In this document: positions 16,640-25,319 of the stretch, in pieces | Layout of the letters: each line of letters opens with the position of its first letter | Numbering within the stretch: position 1 is the first letter of the stretch | Origin: Candidatus Phocaeicola faecipullorum | GTDB lineage: Bacteria > Bacteroidota > Bacteroidia > Bacteroidales > Bacteroidaceae | Assembly (NCBI GenBank): GCA_018884025.1 | Contig: JAHLFB010000275.1 | Span: forward strand, 1 to 46,528 | Direction: 5' to 3' | Length of the DNA stretch: 46,528 nt | Notes under the pieces: generated by a model | Database searches by the model: none | What the model was told of the DNA's origin: nothing | What the model saw: the letters and a program-made list of their open reading frames with translations, nothing else | Position numbers and translations under genes: made by a program

Positions 16640-17509
16640 ATGGAAACTACTGAATTATTAAAGCGTGTACGTCAGATTGAAATAAAAACCCGTGGACTGT
16701 CCAGTAATATTTTTGCCGGACAGTACCATTCTGCATTTAAGGGCAGGGGTATGGCTTTCTCCGAAGTGAGAGAGTATCAGTACGGGGACGACGTGCGAGA
16801 TATTGACTGGAATATTACTGCACGCTTTGACAAGCCATTCGTAAAGGTATTCGAGGAAGAACGCGAGTTGACGGTGATGCTGCTGGTGGACGTATCTAAC
16901 AGTCTTGACTTCGGTACGTCAAAGCAGATGAAGAAAGATATGGTAACGGAAATAGCTGCTACGATAGCTTTCTCAGCCATTCAGAATAATGATAAGATAG
17001 GTGTAATTTTCTTCTCGGACAAGATAGAGAAGTTTATACCTCCTAAGAAAGGACGTAAACATATTCTGTATATTATACGTGAACTTCTGGATTTTGAACC
17101 GGAGAGTTCGCGTACGGATTTGCAGTGCGCAATAGAGTATCTTACGAATGTATTGAAGAAGCGTTGTACGGCATTCATGTTGAGCGATTTCATTGATGAT
17201 AAAAATTTCAAGAATGCGTTGACGGTAGCCAACAGAAAACATGACGTGGTGGCAGTACAGGTATATGACCGCCGAATGGAAGAACTGCCGGACGTAGGCC
17301 TGATGCTTGTTCGTGACGCCGAGACAGGACATGAGGAATGGATTGATACTTCGTCCAAATCGTTGAGAAAAGCACATCATGACTGGTGGATGGAACAGCA
17401 GAAGAAATTGAATGAAACATTTAATTTATGTAATGTGGATTCGGTTTCTGTGCGTACAGACCAGGATTATGTGAAGGCATTGCTTAATTTGTTTGCAAAA
17501 AGAAACTAA
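16640..17509 (+). CDS. DUF58 (VWA-like) protein of the Bat operon
   Basis: The 289-aa cytoplasmic protein carries the DUF58 signature FSEVREYQYGDDVRDIDWN (about 40-58). A VWA-like fold follows with a MIDAS-type DVSNSLDFG (about 83-91). DUF58 proteins are the usual partners of MoxR ATPases, and the gene is 20 bases after moxR. Its exact role in the Bat complex is unknown. The next gene starts 6 bases downstream. Confidence 0.9.
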   Translation: METTELLKRVRQIEIKTRGLSSNIFAGQYHSAFKGRGMAFSEVREYQYGDDVRDIDWNITARFDKPFVKVFEEERELTVMLLVDVSNSLDFGTSKQMKKDMVTEIAATIAFSAIQNNDKIGVIFFSDKIEKFIPPKKGRKHILYIIRELLDFEPESSRTDLQCAIEYLTNVLKKRCTAFMLSDFIDDKNFKNALTVANRKHDVVAVQVYDRRMEELPDVGLMLVRDAETGHEEWIDTSSKSLRKAHHDWWMEQQKKLNETFNLCNVDSVSVRTDQDYVKALLNLFAKRN

Positions 17510-17515
17510 GGTTAG

Positions 17516-18610
17516 ATGAAGAAGATATTATTTTATTACGGAAGGTTGATGAGTGTAATCCTGGGCCTTATAGTTTATACATTGCCTGCGGATGCACAAC
17601 AAGTGACTGTAAGGGCCAGTATCGATTCATTGCAGTTGCTTGTTGGTGAACAGACCAAAATACATCTGGAGGTAAGCATGGATGCTGACAGGAAACTCAG
17701 ACTGCCTGTAATCAAGGATACGTTGGTTAGGGGAGTTGAGGTTCTGGATATAGCAAAACCTGATACCCAGAAACTCAATGATGATAAGAGATGGCTTATA
17801 AGGCAAGACTATACTGTAACGTCATTTGATTCGGCGTTGTATTATCTTCCACCATTGGAAGTTATGGTGGATGACAAGGAATATCGTTCGGAATCATTGG
17901 CGCTGAAGGTATATTCCATACCGGTTGACACTCTGCATCCAGACCAGTTCTTTGGTCCTAAAACTATAGTTGAGGTGCCTCTTCAGTGGCAGGACATAGA
18001 TTCTATGGTATATTCCCTGATTCTTATGTTGCTTTTCGGGGCTGGTTGTGTGTTCCTGATAGTCAGGTTGAAGAATAATAAACCTATCATAAAGATTATA
18101 AAGATAGAGCCTAAACTTCCTCCTCACCAGGAGGCTATGAAGCATATTGAGGAGATAAAGGCAAATAAGAATATTCAGAGGGAAGATCCTAAACTTTATT
18201 ATACCGAACTTACAGACGTTATCCGTACGTATATAGCTGAACGTTTCGGCTTCAATGCCATGGAAATGACTTCTGCCGAGATTATTGAACAACTGTTGCA
18301 AGTTAAGGATAAGGATTCTCTCAAGGATTTGAAGTATCTTTTTGAAACTGCCGATTTGGTGAAATTTGCCAAGCATGCTCCGATGATGAACGAGAATGAC
18401 ATGAACTTGGTGAATGCGGTGGATTTTATCAATGAAACGAAGATAGAAGAGGAGCCAGGAACCAAGAAGGAACCTACTGAAATAAAGGTTGAAGAAAAAC
18501 GCTCAAAACAGGGAAGGATTGCTTTGATGTGCAGCATCGGTGTTACGGGTATTGCAGCTGCTGTGTGCCTGTACATAGCCGTAAGGTGCATCATAGACCT
18601 CTTCTTTTAA
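17516..18610 (+). CDS. BatD-like membrane protein between DUF58 and BatA
   Basis: The 364-aa protein has an N-terminal signal sequence (to about residue 27, ADAQQ). A periplasmic beta-rich domain of about 130 residues follows, opening like BatD with VTVRASIDSLQLLVGEQ. A membrane helix lies near 163-182. The cytoplasmic segment contains DPKLYYTELTDVIRTYIAERFG, which resembles the DUF4381-type tail and the C-terminal part of BatD. A last membrane helix is at about 338-362. It therefore looks like a shorter paralogue of the BatD gene four positions downstream. It probably belongs to the envelope VWA complex; the precise role is not known. Confidence 0.8.
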   Translation: MKKILFYYGRLMSVILGLIVYTLPADAQQVTVRASIDSLQLLVGEQTKIHLEVSMDADRKLRLPVIKDTLVRGVEVLDIAKPDTQKLNDDKRWLIRQDYTVTSFDSALYYLPPLEVMVDDKEYRSESLALKVYSIPVDTLHPDQFFGPKTIVEVPLQWQDIDSMVYSLILMLLFGAGCVFLIVRLKNNKPIIKIIKIEPKLPPHQEAMKHIEEIKANKNIQREDPKLYYTELTDVIRTYIAERFGFNAMEMTSAEIIEQLLQVKDKDSLKDLKYLFETADLVKFAKHAPMMNENDMNLVNAVDFINETKIEEEPGTKKEPTEIKVEEKRSKQGRIALMCSIGVTGIAAAVCLYIAVRCIIDLFF

Positions 18611-18617
18611 TGTTTAA

Positions 18618-19628
18618 ATGAATGAAGTTATGATTTTTGCTAATATTGAATATCTGTTTTTATTGATTCTGCTCATACCCTATATCGTATGGTATGTTAT
18701 GCGCAGGAAACGAACAGAAGCTAGTCTGCAGGTATCTACCACACGTATGTACATGAATGTCCGCAAGAGCTGGAAGGTATATCTTATACATGCTCCTTTT
18801 CTGCTACGTCTGTGTACTTTTGTGATGATAGTTCTTGTGTTGGCCAGGCCTCAGACAACGGATAACTGGCAGAATACAGAGATAGAAGGTATAGACATAA
18901 TGCTGGCTGTGGATATTTCTACCAGTATGTTGGCCGAAGATTTGAAACCTAACAGACTGGAAGCTGCCAAGCAGGTTGCCGCAGAGTTTATAAACGGTCG
19001 TCCTAACGATAATATCGGTCTGACGATTTTTGCTGGTGAAGCATTTACGCAGTGTCCTCTAACTGTTGACCATGGAGTATTGCTGAATTTGTTTCATAGT
19101 GTGAGTTGTGAAATGATTTATCGTGGAATGATAGAGGATGGAACAGCCATAGGTATGGGACTGGCCAATGCGGTAACCAGACTGAAAGACAGCAAGGCAA
19201 AGTCTAAGGTGGTTATTTTACTTACCGACGGTGTGAATAATCGTGGAGAACTGTCTCCGCTTACTGCGGCTGAAATAGCAAAACAGTTTGGAATCAGGGT
19301 ATATACTATTGGAGTAGGAACAAATGGTACCGCACCTTACCCGATGCAGACATATGCTGGCGTACAGTATATACAGACACCTGTAGAAATTGATGAACAG
19401 ACACTTACTCAGATAGCTGCCGAAACAAACGGAAACTATTTCAGGGCTACTAGTAATTCTAAACTGAAAGAAGTTTATCAGGAAATAGATAAATTGGAGA
19501 AAACCAAATTGAACGTAAAGGAATTCAGTAAAAGAGAAGAGGAATATGAAGTGTTTGCTCTAGTTGCATTCATATGTATATTGCTTGAACTGATTTTACG
19601 TAACACGGTTTTGAAGAAAATACCTTAA
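18618..19628 (+). CDS. batA: BatA, VWA-domain membrane protein
   Basis: BatA is one of two VWA proteins of the Bacteroides aerotolerance (Bat) complex. The 336-aa protein has two N-terminal membrane helices (about 10-28 and 58-76) and a VWA domain with the MIDAS motif DISTS (Asp99, Ser101, Ser103). A TDG motif (LLTDGVNNRG) and a C-terminal membrane helix (about 312-328) follow. The ATG at 18618 is used here; the ATG at 18630 (MIFANIEYLF) would align well with relatives and is an equally good start. batB follows after 13 bases. Confidence 0.92.
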   Translation: MNEVMIFANIEYLFLLILLIPYIVWYVMRRKRTEASLQVSTTRMYMNVRKSWKVYLIHAPFLLRLCTFVMIVLVLARPQTTDNWQNTEIEGIDIMLAVDISTSMLAEDLKPNRLEAAKQVAAEFINGRPNDNIGLTIFAGEAFTQCPLTVDHGVLLNLFHSVSCEMIYRGMIEDGTAIGMGLANAVTRLKDSKAKSKVVILLTDGVNNRGELSPLTAAEIAKQFGIRVYTIGVGTNGTAPYPMQTYAGVQYIQTPVEIDEQTLTQIAAETNGNYFRATSNSKLKEVYQEIDKLEKTKLNVKEFSKREEEYEVFALVAFICILLELILRNTVLKKIP

Positions 19629-19641
19629 AAAGCGATTTGCC

Positions 19642-20667
19642 ATGTTTAGATTTGGAGAACCATTATATTTGTATTTGTTATTGATTGTTCCTTTCCTTAT
19701 CGTATTTTATTTATATACGAATTACAGGAGAAGGAAAAAGTTGCGCCAGTATGGAGACCCGGTTTTAATGGCGCACTTGATGCCAAACGTTTCAAAGTAT
19801 AGGCCGGATGTAAAGTTCTGGCTGGTTACTGCAGCGTTGGTAATGGTGATATTTATGTTGGCACGTCCTCAGTTTGGGTCTAAGATGGAGACAGTAAAAC
19901 GTCAGGGAGTTGAGACTGTGGTGGCATTGGATATATCAAATTCAATGATGGCACAGGATGTAACACCGAGCCGTCTGGAAAAATCCAAGAAGCTGGTGTC
20001 AAGGTTGGTTGAGACTTTTAATAATGATAAGGTCGCAATGATAGTATTTGCCGGTGAGGCATTCACACAGCTTCCTATAACTAGCGATTATATATCGGCA
20101 AAAATGTTTCTTGAAACAATCTCTCCGTCCCTTATCACGACTCAGGGTACTGACATTCGTGGCGCAATAGACTTGGCCATGAAAAGTTTTACCCCGAATG
20201 AGGGAGTCGGTCGTGCCATTGTACTTATAACTGATGGTGAGAACCATGAAGGTGGAGCCGTGGAAGCTGCACAGCAGGCTGCTGCCAAAGGAGTGAGAGT
20301 ATTCGTTTTGGGAGTAGGTTCACCTGACGGTTCGCCTATTCCGGTTGAGGGTACAAATGATTTTCGTCGCGATAAGGACGGCAATGTCGTTGTGACCAGG
20401 CTCAATGAGCAGATGTGCCAGGAAATAGCCAAGGCCGGTAACGGTATGTATGTGCGTGTTGACAATACGAATAATGCAGAAAGAGCTCTCAATGCGGAAA
20501 TAAACAAATTGGCAAAAGCCGATGTCGAGACACAGGTATATACGGAGTTTGATGAACAGTTTGACGTGTTGGCATGGTTGGCGCTTGTATTGCTCGCTTT
20601 TGATGTGATGTTGCTCAATAGGAAGAATCCGCTATTTAAGAATGTAAAACTCTTTAAACAGGATTGA
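19642..20667 (+). CDS. batB: BatB, VWA-domain membrane protein
   Basis: This is the second VWA protein of the Bat complex, 341 aa, paralogous to BatA. It starts MFRFGEPLYLYLLLIVPFLI with two membrane helices before the VWA domain. The MIDAS motif is DISNS (Asp97, Ser99, Ser101), the second motif LITDGENHEGGA, and a last membrane helix is near 309-325. BatA and BatB are thought to act together in the membrane. It is 3 bases ahead of batC, so the genes are tightly coupled. Confidence 0.93.
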   Translation: MFRFGEPLYLYLLLIVPFLIVFYLYTNYRRRKKLRQYGDPVLMAHLMPNVSKYRPDVKFWLVTAALVMVIFMLARPQFGSKMETVKRQGVETVVALDISNSMMAQDVTPSRLEKSKKLVSRLVETFNNDKVAMIVFAGEAFTQLPITSDYISAKMFLETISPSLITTQGTDIRGAIDLAMKSFTPNEGVGRAIVLITDGENHEGGAVEAAQQAAAKGVRVFVLGVGSPDGSPIPVEGTNDFRRDKDGNVVVTRLNEQMCQEIAKAGNGMYVRVDNTNNAERALNAEINKLAKADVETQVYTEFDEQFDVLAWLALVLLAFDVMLLNRKNPLFKNVKLFKQD

Positions 20668-20670
20668 TTT

Positions 20671-21375
20671 ATGTGGTGTAGTAAATTTTATTTGGTAGGT
20701 ATTATGACTTTGGCTTCTGCTGTTTCATATGCACAGAAGACAGATAGGGATTATCTACGTAGCGGAAATAAATTATATAACGACAGCCTTTTTGTAAAAG
20801 CTGAGGTAGATTATAGAAAGGCTCTGGAGATTAATCCAAAGTCTGCCGATGCAATGTTCAATCTCGGAAACTCGTTGCTTATGCAGCAAAAGGCAAAAGA
20901 GGCAATGGAACAGTTTGAGTCGGCTGCACGTCTTGAGAAGGATAAAGAGAAACTAGCGCATATATACCATAATATGGGTGTTATACTTCAGTCGTCAAAA
21001 CAGCTTCCGCAGTGTATAGAGGCGTATAAGGAGTCTTTGCGTAATAATCCGAAAGATGATGAAACGCGTTATAATCTTGTTCTCGCGCAAAAACAGCTGA
21101 AAGACCAGCAGCAACAGCAGCAGAACCAGGACCAGCAGAAAGACCAGAAACAGGATCAGAAGCAGGACGAAAAAGAACAGAATAAAGACCAACAGGACCA
21201 GCAGCAGAAACAACAGAATCAGAACCAGCAACAGCAACAACAAAACAAGGACGAAATGTCTAAGGAAAATGCTGAACAACTGTTGAAAGCTGCAATGCAG
21301 GATGAAAAAGACGTACAAGATAAAGTAAAGAAACAGGTGCAGGTAAGTAGTAGGAAACTGGAAAAAGACTGGTAA
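20671..21375 (+). CDS. batC: BatC, exported TPR protein with Gln-rich tail
   Basis: The 234-aa protein has a signal peptide (to about residue 21) followed by three TPR units (about 28-130), including a classic ADAMFNLGNSLLMQ helix and an AHIYHNMGVILQ helix. Residues 144-196 are almost entirely Gln, Lys, Asp, Asn and Glu. A charged helical end (LLKAAMQDEKDVQDKVKKQ) is typical of BatC and of BatB-fused TPRs in other phyla. The Gln-rich part is encoded by CAG/CAA repeats and is probably unstructured. Confidence 0.9.
   Translation: MWCSKFYLVGIMTLASAVSYAQKTDRDYLRSGNKLYNDSLFVKAEVDYRKALEINPKSADAMFNLGNSLLMQQKAKEAMEQFESAARLEKDKEKLAHIYHNMGVILQSSKQLPQCIEAYKESLRNNPKDDETRYNLVLAQKQLKDQQQQQQNQDQQKDQKQDQKQDEKEQNKDQQDQQQKQQNQNQQQQQQNKDEMSKENAEQLLKAAMQDEKDVQDKVKKQVQVSSRKLEKDW
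21100..21258 (+). repeat. CAG/CAA-rich low-complexity repeat in batC
   Basis: About 160 bases encode a Gln/Asp/Lys/Asn-only tract with runs of CAG and CAA. Such tracts are prone to slippage, so length variation between strains is likely. Confidence 0.85.
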
Positions 21376-21421
21376 AATACTGCACATAGATTTAACAGGT
21401 AGATAAACAATAAATTCAATA

Positions 21422-23266
21422 ATGATGAGAAAATATATTTTCTTGATATTGATGATTTCGGCATCACTGCAGATGTTTGCCAAGGAAGAGGTGACACTCA
21501 GGGCTTCTGCTCCTGAAGTAGTGGTGAATGGAGATCAGTTCAGACTTACATATACTGTGAACTCGCAGGATGTCAAGGATTTCCTTGCACCGCAGGCAAA
21601 AGGTTTTGATGTCCTTATGGGGCCTAGCCGTTCGCAGCAGAGCAGTACGCAGATTATAAACGGTAAGGTGTCTTCTAGTCGTTCTATTACATATACTTAT
21701 ATATTGATGGCAGTGTCAGAAGGTACTTTCAATATACCGTCTGCAAGTATAGAGGTGGATGGAGAGAAGATTTTTTCAAATCCTCTAACCATAAAGGTCT
21801 TGCCTAAGGACAAGGAAGACGCGAATTCAAATCAGGGCAATAGCGGAATATCTTCGCGAAACCAGAAATCTTCAGGAAGAATTACTGATAATGATTTGTT
21901 TGTGCTTGCCACTGCAAGTAAGACTAAAGTACACGAACAGGAAGCTATATTGGTGACATATAAGGCATATACAACTGTTGACTTACGCCAGCTGTTAGGT
22001 AAAATGCCTGACCAGCAGGGCTTTTATGTACAGGAAGTAGAACTGCCTACCCAGAAAACATTTAAACTGGAGCATTATAAGGGCAGAAATTACAATACAG
22101 TTGTTTACAGACAGTATGTATTGTTCCCTCAGAAAGCCGGACGTCTGGAAATCCCTGCCGTGACTTTTGATGCTGTTGTGGCACAGAGAGTAGCTGTATC
22201 TGATGATCCGTTTGAAGCATTCTTCAATGGCGGTGGTTATGTAGAAGTTAACAAGAAAATAGTTGCTCCGAAAGTTGTGATAAATGTTGAACCTTTGCCG
22301 TCAAAGCCTGAAGGATATTCTGGTGGAGTAGGTACATTCACTATGAAATCTGATATCAGCACTACTGAGCTTAAGGCTAATGAAGCTGTTACCATCAAAT
22401 TGACGATAAGCGGAACTGGAAACATGAAACTTGTGAGTGCTCCTGAAGTTAAGTTCCCGCATGATTTTGAGATTTATGATCCGAAAATTGATGATAATTA
22501 TCAGTTGACAGCTGACGGACTGAGTGGTACAAAGACTATTGAATATCTGGCAATACCAAGACATGCAGGCAATTTTACAATTCCACCTATAGAGTTTAAA
22601 TATTTCGATATTAAATCAGAAACATACAAGACTCTTAATACTGATGCATATACTTTGAAAGTAAATAAAGGTGACGGCAGTTCTGCCAACCAGCAGGTTA
22701 TTGCTGACTTTACAAACAAGGAGAGCGTAAAAGTATTGGGCACTGATATCTTGTTTATCAAGACTGGTGATTCGGCTTTGATGCAGAAAGGAAAATATTT
22801 CTTCGGAACTGCAGCTTATTATCTGTGGTATATAATTCCGTTTGTATTGTTTATAGTATTTGTGGTTATTTATAGAAAACAAGCCGTAGAAAATGCCAAT
22901 GTTGCAAGGGTTAAGACCAAGAAGGCTAATAAAGTAGCTACAAAACGTATGAAACTGGCAGGTAAATTACTTTCAGAAAACAAGGTAAACGAATTTTATG
23001 ACGAGGTCCTGAAAGCCTTGTGGGGATATATCAGTGACAAACTAAACATTCCGGTTTCTAAGTTATCAAGGGATAATATAGAGGCAGAGCTGGCAGGACA
23101 CGGTGTGTCAGAAGAGCTTATAAAAGAATTCATCGGGGCTTTGTCAGAATGTGAGTTCGCCCGTTATGCTCCTGGAAACCAGAATGAGGCTATGGATAAA
23201 GTATATTCGGCATCTGTGGATGTGATAAGCAAAATGGAAAACAGTATTAAAACGTTAAAACATTAG
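21422..23266 (+). CDS. batD: BatD, membrane protein of the Bat operon
   Basis: The 614-aa BatD protein has a signal peptide (to about residue 20, FAKEE) and a long periplasmic beta-sandwich region of about 430 residues. The region opens EVTLRASAPEVVVNGDQFRLTY and contains the BatD-typical YTYILMAVSEGTFNIPSASIEV. A membrane helix is near 463-481. The cytoplasmic helical end (ALWGYISDKLNIPVSKLSRDNIEAEL, then CEFARYAPG) resembles the tail of the 364-aa protein upstream. The 46-base gap after batC is the widest in the operon. BatD is required for Bat function in B. fragilis; its biochemical role is unknown. Confidence 0.92.
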   Translation: MMRKYIFLILMISASLQMFAKEEVTLRASAPEVVVNGDQFRLTYTVNSQDVKDFLAPQAKGFDVLMGPSRSQQSSTQIINGKVSSSRSITYTYILMAVSEGTFNIPSASIEVDGEKIFSNPLTIKVLPKDKEDANSNQGNSGISSRNQKSSGRITDNDLFVLATASKTKVHEQEAILVTYKAYTTVDLRQLLGKMPDQQGFYVQEVELPTQKTFKLEHYKGRNYNTVVYRQYVLFPQKAGRLEIPAVTFDAVVAQRVAVSDDPFEAFFNGGGYVEVNKKIVAPKVVINVEPLPSKPEGYSGGVGTFTMKSDISTTELKANEAVTIKLTISGTGNMKLVSAPEVKFPHDFEIYDPKIDDNYQLTADGLSGTKTIEYLAIPRHAGNFTIPPIEFKYFDIKSETYKTLNTDAYTLKVNKGDGSSANQQVIADFTNKESVKVLGTDILFIKTGDSALMQKGKYFFGTAAYYLWYIIPFVLFIVFVVIYRKQAVENANVARVKTKKANKVATKRMKLAGKLLSENKVNEFYDEVLKALWGYISDKLNIPVSKLSRDNIEAELAGHGVSEELIKEFIGALSECEFARYAPGNQNEAMDKVYSASVDVISKMENSIKTLKH

Positions 23267-23279
23267 GAGAAAGTTGACT

Positions 23280-24029
23280 ATGAATAGAATGTATGTTTTT
23301 ATATTGCTTGTGGCAGGTCTTGTGTTTTCAGCCAATGCTTCTGTAAAGAGCGAGGCAGACAAGGCTTATCAGGATAATGACTTTAAAGGTGCCATTGAGA
23401 AATATGAAGCAATTATAAGCGGAGGACAGGAATCGGCAGATATTTATTATAATTTAGGAAACAGTTACTATAAGGATAAAAATATAGCAAAGGCTGTTTT
23501 GAATTATGAACGTGCCTTGCTGTTGTCTCCGGGTGATGATGATATCAGATATAATCTGGAAATGGCAAAAAGCAAGACAATAGACAAGGTAACACCGAAA
23601 AGTGAGATTTTTATTGTTACGTGGATAAATACAATACGTAATCTGATGAGTGAGTCTTCTTGGAGTGTCTTTGCCATATCATGTTTCATTTTATTTATAC
23701 TCGCAACAGCTGCATATATATTCGGCAGTAAAATTGTTGTTAAGAAACTAGGTTTCTCTGCAGCAGTTATTTTTCTGATTCTGACTGTTGTTGCAAATCT
23801 TTTTGCCGATGCACAAAAGGACAAGTTGATAAACCGTAACGGTGCCATAGTAATGCAGTCATCTGTAACGGTTAAAAGCACTCCAGATGAGAGCGGTACT
23901 GATTTGTTCGTGTTGCATGAAGGAACAAAAGTATATATAAATGATAATTCCATGAAGGGATGGAAGGAAGTGAGTCTTGAAGATGGAACAAGAGGATGGG
24001 TTCCTACTGAAAGTATTGAAGTGATATAA
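23280..24029 (+). CDS. batE: BatE, TPR and SH3-like membrane protein
   Basis: The 249-aa protein has a signal peptide (to about residue 20), two TPR units (KAYQDNDFKGAIEKYEAI and ADIYYNLGNSYYKD regions), two membrane helices in the middle (about 130-150 and 160-176) and a C-terminal bacterial SH3 domain (TVKSTPDESGTDLFVLHEGTKV, then GWKEVSLEDGTRGWVP). This TPR-TM-SH3 order is that of BatE. The start is placed at ATG 23280; the in-frame TTG at 23274 is only six bases earlier. It closes the Bat gene run. Confidence 0.92.
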   Translation: MNRMYVFILLVAGLVFSANASVKSEADKAYQDNDFKGAIEKYEAIISGGQESADIYYNLGNSYYKDKNIAKAVLNYERALLLSPGDDDIRYNLEMAKSKTIDKVTPKSEIFIVTWINTIRNLMSESSWSVFAISCFILFILATAAYIFGSKIVVKKLGFSAAVIFLILTVVANLFADAQKDKLINRNGAIVMQSSVTVKSTPDESGTDLFVLHEGTKVYINDNSMKGWKEVSLEDGTRGWVPTESIEVI

Positions 24030-24046
24030 TATAAGCAAATCTTTAT

Positions 24047-24757
24047 ATGGACATACAGCAATTGATAGATTTTGATAAACTGCTTTTGATGAAACTCAAT
24101 GGTAGTGATTCTCTTTTTTGGGATGGTTTTATGTATATAGTTACGGATACCAAGACATGGATTCCGGCAGCTGTGGCATTGCTGTATGTCATTTTCAAAA
24201 ATAACAGTCTCCGGCAGGGAGGAATGATTTTGCTCTTTATTGCACTTGTAATCACACTTGCCGATCAGACATCATCCGGAATATGTAAACCGTTGTTTGA
24301 ACGTTTCAGACCGACAAAAGACCCTGAGTTTATGCAGATGGTAAATGTAGTAAATAATTACAGGGCAGGAGGTAGGTTTGGTTTTATTTCCAGTCATGCC
24401 GCTAACACATTTGCAGTAGCCACATTCCTGTCGTTGCTCGTAAAAAACGGTAAAATGACTGTTATGATGTTCTTGTGGGCACTTATTCCGACGTATTCGA
24501 GAGTATATCTTGGAGTACATTATCCAGGGGATATATTTTTCGGAACAATGGACGGTATATTGTGCGGCTTTGTTATGTATCTCATCTACAGGTTTGTATC
24601 AAAGAAAATATCATTGAGACCGCGTTTTATATCTACTCAATATACCACAAGCGGTTATGATGTGCAAAGCATAAACATTGTCGTTTTGGTACTGTTGCTT
24701 ACTTACTTTTTTGCTGTAATCTATGGAATGGTGATTTCGAAGTCGTTATATTTTTAA
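24047..24757 (+). CDS. PAP2-family membrane phosphatase
   Basis: The 236-aa integral membrane protein has about six helices and the full phosphatidic-acid-phosphatase-2 signature: KPLFERFRP (Lys81, Arg88, Pro89), SSHA (Ser116, His117) and SRVYLGVHYPGD (Ser151, Arg152, His158, Asp162). Members dephosphorylate undecaprenyl diphosphate or lipid phosphates at the outer face of the inner membrane. Which substrate is used here cannot be decided. The gene is 17 bases after batE and probably rides on the Bat transcript. Confidence 0.9.
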   Translation: MDIQQLIDFDKLLLMKLNGSDSLFWDGFMYIVTDTKTWIPAAVALLYVIFKNNSLRQGGMILLFIALVITLADQTSSGICKPLFERFRPTKDPEFMQMVNVVNNYRAGGRFGFISSHAANTFAVATFLSLLVKNGKMTVMMFLWALIPTYSRVYLGVHYPGDIFFGTMDGILCGFVMYLIYRFVSKKISLRPRFISTQYTTSGYDVQSINIVVLVLLLTYFFAVIYGMVISKSLYF

Positions 24758-24910
24758 TCAAGGATTTTATGGGATAAAATTACGTTCTGCAATCAAAATA
24801 TGGCTGTAGAAGTAAAAATAACCACTATTTCTTGCTTGTCATATAATTTTTATGTATATTTATCATCGAGATAATAAACATAATTGTGTAATACTTAAAA
24901 CCGGATTACT

Positions 24911-25168
24911 ATGACAAGAACTATTACATTTAATGAACTGAGAAATATAAAAGACTCATTGCCTGAAGGAAGTATGCATCGGATTGCCGATGAATTAAAT
25001 ATATCAGTAGAAACTGTAAGAAATTTCTTCGGAGGACAGAACTTTAAAGACGGAAAATGTGTAGGAATACACCTTGAGCCGGGACCTGACGGAGGCTTGG
25101 TAATGTTGGACGATACAACAGTTTTAGATAGAGCCTTGAACATACTCAGGGAAGAAGTTGAAATGTAA
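24911..25168 (+). CDS. Small helix-turn-helix protein, 85 aa
   Basis: This is a conserved-looking small protein of the Bacteroidales type often annotated only as DNA-binding. A helix-turn-helix is visible at about 20-42 (MHRIADELNISVETVRNFFGG, with the second helix giving sequence contact). An acidic C-terminal part (VGIHLEPGPDGGLVMLDDTTV) follows. Role unknown. It is monocistronic: a 153-base gap lies upstream and a perfect hairpin terminator downstream. A near-consensus -7 (TATATTTA, near 24853) is preceded by several TTG candidates. Confidence 0.75.
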   Translation: MTRTITFNELRNIKDSLPEGSMHRIADELNISVETVRNFFGGQNFKDGKCVGIHLEPGPDGGLVMLDDTTVLDRALNILREEVEM

Positions 25169-25173
25169 TTCTG

Positions 25174-25238
25174 ATAATAGCTATAATAGTTATACCAAGT
25201 AAGTCTTGATAACTATTATAGCTATTATTGTTTTTTTA
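25174..25238 (+). terminator. Perfect 20-bp hairpin terminator
   Basis: 25174-25193 pairs without mismatch with 25209-25228 (left arm ATAATAGCTATAATAGTTAT), followed by a T-run. It ends the small HTH gene. The stem is very AT-rich, which makes it a weaker helix than its length suggests. Confidence 0.8.
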
Positions 25239-25319
25239 CCAGGGGTAATGTATGAGAAAGTGGCTGATTGTCCGGTTATGGATTTTGTCAATTAATGTAT
25301 AACATAAAACTCTTTAGAT

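Noticed and set aside
20142-20618. Long minus-strand frame opposite batB
   Set aside because: It is low-complexity (Ser/Ala/Thr-rich) and lies fully within a well-supported gene.
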